Assembly: GCA_012295275.1 (NCBI GenBank)
Contig: CM022667.1
Span: 7,875,038-7,917,537 of the forward strand
Length of the DNA: 42,500 nt
Direction: 5' to 3'
Source of the DNA: Chrysomallon squamiferum
Lineage: Eukaryota; Mollusca; Gastropoda; Neomphalida; Peltospiridae
How positions within the stretch are numbered: the stretch's first letter is position 1; the number at the start of each line of letters is the position of its first letter. Shown here in pieces: positions 33,556 through 42,500 of this stretch. A program made the translations under genes and the position numbers. Under the pieces are notes generated by a model. That model had not been told where the DNA came from. It did no database searches and saw nothing but the letters and a program-made list of their open reading frames with translations.

Positions 33556-35145
33556 ATGAACACATCAAAGCAAAGCCAGGTAGATAGAAAAGTTTGTACT
33601 AAGCTGTCTGAAATACAGTTATTAACTACTTCTTTCTTTCCTTTTTATCCTTTTATTCTTTCTCTAAATAATACAGCACAGAAATAAACTACTGACCAGA
33701 CTACTGAATACATCTTGTTTTATATGCTCTCACACTACCAGATTTGTCAGCTTGCAGTTAGTTTTGTGGTCTCTAAGCCTGAAAACCAGGTATAAAAGTA
33801 TTAACGAATAAAATTATAAAACTATGTGCAGACATGGTTAATACATAAAAAAAATAAAATAAAAAAATTTAAAAATCCTGTAAAGACTATGTTATTGTAC
33901 TTTTATTTATTTGTTTATTTATTTTAATTTTATTTACTTTTTAATATTTTCTATCCTTTAACTTTTTTTCGTTTTTTTTTTTTTTTTTCTTTTTCCTCGT
34001 TTTTTGGTTCGTTCTATCTTTTTTTTTTGTTTTTTTTTTTTTTTTTTTTTTTTTATTTGTTATTATTTTTTTATTATTTATTTTAATTTATTTATTTTAA
34101 TTTAGTTTTTATTTATTTATTTTATTTTATTTTATTTATATTTTTTTTATTTTTTTTTTTTTTTTTTTTTTTTTTGAATTATAAATACAAAACGTCATAA
34201 CAGACAGATTTCGAAGCATTAAGTACTGAACAAAGAGAGGTAACTCATCCAGTTTGTTTACTATTTCTCTTAGTTATACGTCACAGTGGAACCGTTCTTA
34301 AACGGCTACCCGAAACCAGAGCCGCCGTCAAAGAAGAAAAATGAAATATTTCAGGAAGACGCCCGAACAAAGGCTATCGCTGTGAATGCTGAAAAGGTGT
34401 GTAAATAAAATATTTGTCTGAGTCTCTCACTCCTCTCTCTGTCTCTCTCTCTCTCTGTCTGTCTCTCTCTCTTTCTATCTATCTCTATCTCTCTGTGTCA
34501 CTTTCTCTGTCTCTTTACCTTTATCTTTTTCTGTCTCTAACACTCTCTGTGTCTCTCTCTGACTTCCTCTTTCTGTCTCTCTGTCATTCTCTCTCTCTCT
34601 CTCTCTCTCACACACTCTGTCTCTATCTCTCTGACTTTCTCTGTCTTTCTCTTTTATTACTGCAGTTTATTAATTTGCTTCTTTTAAATACAGCTTCGCT
34701 CTTCACTTTCAAAAATGTGAAATATTTATTAAGCGTTAGTGCAGAATCGTGTTTGATTAAAGAATATGGTTCCTGAACTAGGTAAGTGCAATGTTAATTC
34801 ATAAGTAAATTTATGGGGGGTTTTTTTCAGCTTTCTCCAGACAAGGACATGACGTTTAACAGTGTCACGAAGCAACTAATTAGCAACTTGTCAAACGATG
34901 TTCTGAAAGTCTGGGCAATGTTCTGTTGGGTAGGTGCTCAAAAGAAGTGGGAGGGATTTGAAAGTGTTGAAAAAGAAGGAAGTATTCAGTGGTATCTTAA
35001 AAAAATAAGAAGAAATGAAACAGGATCAGAAGCTAAACTGCTGACAATACTTATGAGGTTAGTAACTGGCTAGCTTTTCTTATATACGAATAAATGATTT
35101 AATAACATATGTACATCCTACATTAATACTTTGTTGTTGTTGTTG

Positions 35146-35221
<76 letters not shown>

Positions 35222-37315
35222 TTTATTTTTAAGCATCACTAACAAAAATGTCTGACAAAATAATATTGTAGTCAACGCCTACATTCTACACTTTCATCTA
35301 GAGGTGTGACGTCATCGCTTACATTAGGACAGTCACTTCATATCTAAAACTAACAATACGCTGAATATTGTCACGTGTGACACAGACGTCATCACAGAGA
35401 AATTTGATTTCCTATTTCAGAGAGGCCGATGTTCCTTGCGTTATTATTTCGGGAAAATGTAAGGGGGCCCCGTACGAAGTGGGGGACAGCGAGGTGAAGG
35501 GGGAGACTTTCTGGCTTGCTGTCTACCTTGGGGAAGGTTGGAGGTTTATACATGCTCAGTGGGCTTTTGCTTCTCTCTCTGGACACGAGTCATCAGCTTG
35601 GGTCAAAGTTGAAGACGATGGACATAAAACACTGCAGCGAGTAGATCCGTCTGCGGGGGAAATCGTGTATCACACAGACGCCTTCTATTTCTTAACAGAC
35701 CCACGCGATTTCAAACATTTCTGCAGACCTAACGATGACCAGACAGCCTGGCAGCTGCTGACGTCGCCCATGTCGATGGAGACGTTTCTGTATCTTCCTT
35801 TCGTTACAAAAAGTTTTTTTACCTCCTCGGCTGGTTTTGAATTTCGGCGCGGACAGAGAAACTCGATAAAATGTGTTCAAGGTGAAAGTGAGCTGGTGAT
35901 CAAAGCGACTAACACAAAGTGGGAAGGTGAACTCAAGTATGAGTTGTTTTATAAAAGTGAGCTCGAATTTCCTGCGGCAGAGTCTTCTGACCGGTATGTT
36001 GTTTTATGCAACAAAAACCAAGATGGCGACATCAAGTTTCTGATACGATTTCCAGCTGTAGGCACGTATCGTCTGAGGATCATCGACAAAACGCTGTATC
36101 ACTGGCTCTGTGACTTCAGATTCCAGTGTGATGAACCACGATCCAGCTGTAAACCTCTCCCCCTCAACCCGGAGATAGGCTGGGGTCCAGGACCAGCTTG
36201 TAAGAAGAGCGGAATCACCAACCTGTCTCACACAGACGGAATCATTCAGCCCAGCCGTGAAGACAAACTCGAGATCTCCTTCGATAAGAAGCCAGAAACC
36301 AGAATCACAGCGGTTCTTAAACACCACAGCAAGACAGATCGCCAACTCGCCAAGTACGTCAACAACAAACAGACGACAACGTCTGTGAAAATTCGAGTGG
36401 AACTTCCTGACAGCGACGAGTACGCCCTCACCATTGACGCCACGTTACCTGAAGACGTCACCAAGAACGTTCTCAATTACCTTATGTCAGTTGATAAACA
36501 GAAATATCGAAAAAAACATCCTTACGAGGTACTTTAAGTATTATTAATACTAACAGTAGTAGTAGTAGTAGTAGTAGTAATGGTAGAAGTTCTAGTGATG
36601 ATAGAGCAATTGAAGTAGTAGTAGTGTAGCTGCTGCTGTTTTTGTTGTCATGTTCTTGTTCTCTGTAATATTTTTGCTAGTTAATTTTATTTATTTACCT
36701 GTTTAGAATCCAACAGAAAAGAAGATAACAGAAAATCTCGAAACTGCAGTAAAATTGAATGACATAGACAGTTTGACGACAGCTATCGAGAAGTTTAAGA
36801 AGTTTGGTCTTGACAACAACAACTTGTTACAGAAAGCTGATGAGAAACTGAAACTTCTACAGTTGAAGGAAGGTACGTTTCGTTTGTCGGAAACATTTTA
36901 AAGAGTTGTTATGTAAACATGTTAATAGGTACAAAGTAAATGATATAAATGCAATTCTGTTTTGACGTCAGTAACTGGGACGTACTTCAACAGCTGAACA
37001 GATCTGTGATATTTTGTCTGTAAGTGCGAAGCGCTGTCATTGAGTTATAATCTCTTACAAAATTAGACAGCTGTTTCAACACCTGATTCTCTCTCTCACA
37101 ACAACATATAAAGAATTACAGTTTTAAAACGGTCTCATTATTTTTTCTTGTCTTTTCAAGAACTACGCCGTGCTATACGTGGAGGTCGAATAGACCGTAT
37201 TGAGAAAGCGATCGACAAAGCGACCAAGTCCAAGTGTGTGAACGCACTAAAACAAGAGATAAAGGAAGCCAAGGATGAAATCTACAACATCAAGAGGAAT
37301 GCGAGAAATCATTAG
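33556..37315 (+). CDS. KY/hillarin-like transglutaminase-fold protein 2 (600 aa, predicted catalytically dead)
   Basis: Coding exons: 33556-33579, 34274-34396, 34831-35057, 35421-36528, 36707-36872 and 37161-37315, each exactly as long as its counterpart in gene 1, so the frame is kept over 600 residues. Same layout: MNTSKQSQ start, helical lead-in, PCVIISGKCKGAPYEVG core, FYFLTDPRDFKHFCRP, NPEIGWGPGP and a helical C-terminus. At the predicted active-site positions it reads FWLAVYLGEGWRFIHAQWAF where gene 1 reads CWLAVYVGEGWRFIFPHWAF, so both lack the His and Asp and differ from each other there. The Cys position is Gly within ETGSEAKLL. Changes relative to gene 1 are mostly amino-acid replacements clustered in exon 35421-36528. 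Poly(A) signal ATTAAA at 37319. Confidence 0.85.
34420..34645. repeat. (CT)n-rich tract in KY-like gene 2 intron
   Basis: CTCTCTGT-type DNA homologous to 25610-25945 but about 110 bp shorter and with fewer CA islands. A poly-T-rich stretch (33970-34175) precedes it. Confidence 0.9.
35131..35230. repeat. (GTT)n(ATT)n(TTTA)n in KY-like gene 2 intron
   Basis: Duplicate of 26449-26550 with a GTT run at its left end. Confidence 0.9.
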
Positions 37316-37321
37316 ATCATT

Positions 37322-37480
37322 AAATACAAGTTATATACAACACTGACATTTAACTAATACAAGTTATATACAACACTGACATTTAACAAATACAACACTG
37401 ACATTTAATAAATACAACTTATACACAACACTGACATTTAACAAATACAAGTTATATAGAACACTGACATTTTACAAATT
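37322..37480. repeat. 33-bp satellite downstream of KY-like gene 2
   Basis: About 4-5 units of the family at 28777-29096, half the length of that array. Confidence 0.85.
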
Positions 37481-37554
37481 GTGAAACAAATGTAGCACAA
37501 CTACAATGAGAAACACAAATTGATGTCACGTCACCAACCACATTTTAAATAACA

Positions 37555-37850
37555 AAAGCATGATCTATAAGACGACATTCTATAGTAAAAACTTCAACTA
37601 CTATAATATTTAAAAGCATGATCTACCAGACGACATTCTGTAGTAAAAACTTCAAGTACTATAATATTTAAAAGCATGATCTGTCAGACGACATTCTGTA
37701 GTAAGAACTTCAAGTACTATAATATTTAAAAGCATGATCTATAAGACGACATTCTATAGTAAAAACTTCAACTACTATAATATTTAAAAGCATGATCTAT
37801 CAGACGACATTCTGTAATGAAAACTTCAAGTACTAAAATATTTAAAAAGT
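37555..37850. repeat. 58-bp satellite downstream of KY-like gene 2
   Basis: Five units of the family at 29170-29527. Confidence 0.9.
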
Positions 37851-38336
37851 AAAACAAATTCTTTGTTTTTTTTAATTTAAACTTTTTCTTTTTCACAGTC
37901 TCATACTTTTAACAGTTAAAACTAATAAAATGATAATGATAACCAGCAGTAGTAGTAGTAGCAGTAGTAGTAGTAACAGTAGTGCGGTGGTGGTGGTGGT
38001 AGTCGTGGTAATTGTTGTTATTGTGCAAATAAATAAATACCTGAGCTAAAAATTTGTATCAAGATTGACAGAGAGACAGACAAATGACTAGGCAGACATA
38101 TACATACGTATAGATAGATAGAAAGATAGATAGACAGACAGATAGACAGATAGATAGATAGACAAATGTGTTCCGTGCCTTGTTTGAGTGGAGGTTTTCT
38201 CTAAATATTTTTGTTTCCAACAAGGGACGTAACTCTATTGGCATTGAATCGTTTAGTCTTCGTTCGACATCCTATATGTTGTTATTATATGCTGTTGTTG
38301 TTGTTGTTTACATATTTTATAACTTACACACACACA

Positions 38337-38373
<37 letters not shown>

Positions 38374-38885
38374 TTGTTGTTTTTTCACATTTTTTATTTG
38401 TTAAATAAAATAAAAAAACTAATAGAACGAAAACAAAATTATGAACTGTAGCGATTATCAAATTTTTTGTGTGACTTTTTTTTCAAACTTTAAAGATGTC
38501 CTGATTCAAAAAAAAAAGGTCACTCATGAATACTTTTTATTCAGTATGCGTTTGTCTATGCTGCATGGATGCATAATGAAAATATGTAGTGTGTGAGTAT
38601 GTTTATATGTAGTAGGAATACACAACGGGGTAAAGCTGTGATTCTGTTTTGACTGGTTGGGATGGTGAGACAGTGTGTAAGTACTGTACAAAACACTAAT
38701 GGTTCGAAGTAATTTTAACTGCTGAATATAAACTAAGATCTAATTTCGGGAAATTACTTAAATGCACAGAAAAAATACCATCTCAAAACTATCCTCGGTT
38801 CAATTTTAATTATCTCCTTCTCATTTCCCTTCCAAACGATTTCTTTTCAAGATAATGTCCCGATATATAAATGTGTTTGTATGTT

Positions 38886-38886
<1 letters not shown>

Positions 38887-38921
<35 letters not shown>

Positions 38922-38932
38922 TGTTTTTGTTG

Positions 38933-38991
<59 letters not shown>

Positions 38992-39030
38992 CATTATCAT
39001 CATCATCAACATCATCATTATCATCATCAT
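38887..39030. repeat. Poly-T and (TTA)n(TCA)n compound tract
   Basis: About 34 T residues, a short unique stretch, then TTA triplets degenerating into TCA triplets, followed by GTTT and TG repeats to 39076. Confidence 0.9.
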
Positions 39031-39643
39031 TTGTTTGTTTGTTTGTGTATGTCTGAGTTTGTGTGTGTGTGTGTGTTTCCGAAAAATAGTTCGATACTTG
39101 TATGTCATATTAAAATACCAACACACTCTTTCTCTCTTACATCTGATTTTTTATCTATCATAGAAATCTCCTATCTTCGTCCCTGAAGGCTTTGGTCTGA
39201 ATTACACAGAACTCAGCTTGTACAAAACTTTTGTAATTTCCTGTCCATTTTTTTAGGCGGTTTTCTTCCAAAACCTTCTGAAGCAGTTTCCAGAAGAAAA
39301 CCAAAATTTAATACCAAAAACTTTTGACCTATTTTTATATTCTAACATTCAGTGGTGGAAAATGAAATGCATTATTAACTGTGATGCTGAAATCCAAGAG
39401 AAAGAAAAAAAAATGAAAGTGCGGTTTATATTGTAAACTTGTTACATCTGGTGACAATATACATCATGATTTTACCAAATATTTTGGACAGATTTAAGAA
39501 AACGAAAGCAAGTCAGTGAATGTTTACATAAAAACTGAAAACTAGAACGAGTACTGAGATTTCTTTATTGCTGTCAGTCTCTTGTTTACAACGATTGTAT
39601 AAAGCACGACTAGTAAAACTGTTATTTATTCAAGCAGACCATT

Positions 39644-42427
<2,784 letters not shown>

Positions 42428-42500
42428 GTTGGATTTCTGCGTTGATCGTAACAAACCGCGGAGAGATGTAACTGCCCAACACGTGAGTCTGCTGCCCTCT

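Larger units (their letters stand above)
37316..39643. other. Spacer between KY-like gene 2 and tubulin G
   Basis: 3' flanks of two convergent genes. After the satellites come (AGT)n (37945-37985), GATA/GACA (38105-38165), (CA)n (38325-38370), a stretch with no counterpart in block 1 (38520-39090) holding poly-T (38887-38920) and (TTA)n(TCA)n (38936-39030), then the G 3' flank with a minus-strand AATAAA at 39564-39569. No gene seen. Confidence 0.65.

Overview
This 42.5-kb window is animal nuclear DNA: spliced genes with GT/AG introns, very AT-rich spacers and many (ATT)n, (TTTA)n and (CT)n microsatellites. It is dominated by a multi-copy beta-tubulin cluster on the minus strand. The acidic tubulin tails, the intron after residue 174 and the KY/hillarin-like neighbours suggest a lophotrochozoan, probably a mollusc; species cannot be decided from sequence alone.

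Left part (1-18.2 kb): a tandem array with a unit of about 6 kb, one beta-tubulin gene per unit, all on the minus strand. Copy A has only exon 1 in the window (121-177). Copies B (3436-6153), C (9436-12181) and D (15370-17983) are complete four-exon, 446-residue genes. Each has a TATA box about 80-89 nt upstream of its ATG. Spacers share a 46/47-bp minisatellite, a compound (TTC)n(TTA)n tract and a roughly 100-bp conserved block.

Middle (18.2-20.2 kb): one apparently intronless plus-strand gene for an unrecognised, cysteine-rich, multi-pass membrane protein (19157-19798), with CRE-like sites upstream.

Right part (20.8-42.5 kb): beta-tubulin copy E (20785-23581) carries a 1-bp frameshift in exon 3. 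KY-like gene 1 (24776-28768, plus strand) lies head-to-head with it. Then come chimeric tubulin pseudogene F (31531-32606), KY-like gene 2 (33556-37315) and intact tubulin copy G (39644-42427). This layout is explained by one direct tandem duplication of about 8-9 kb. It runs from intron 1 of an E-like gene to exon 4 of a G-like gene, and its junction at 32323/32324 created F.

The two KY-like genes encode 600-residue proteins with a transglutaminase-like core and a KY/hillarin C-terminal region. By my alignment the Cys/His/Asp catalytic positions are all replaced, so they look like pseudoenzymes. They differ from each other mostly by amino-acid replacements, while the tubulin copies differ mostly by silent changes. 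No functional link between tubulin and KY-like protein is proven; the head-to-head arrangement and co-duplication are what the sequence shows.
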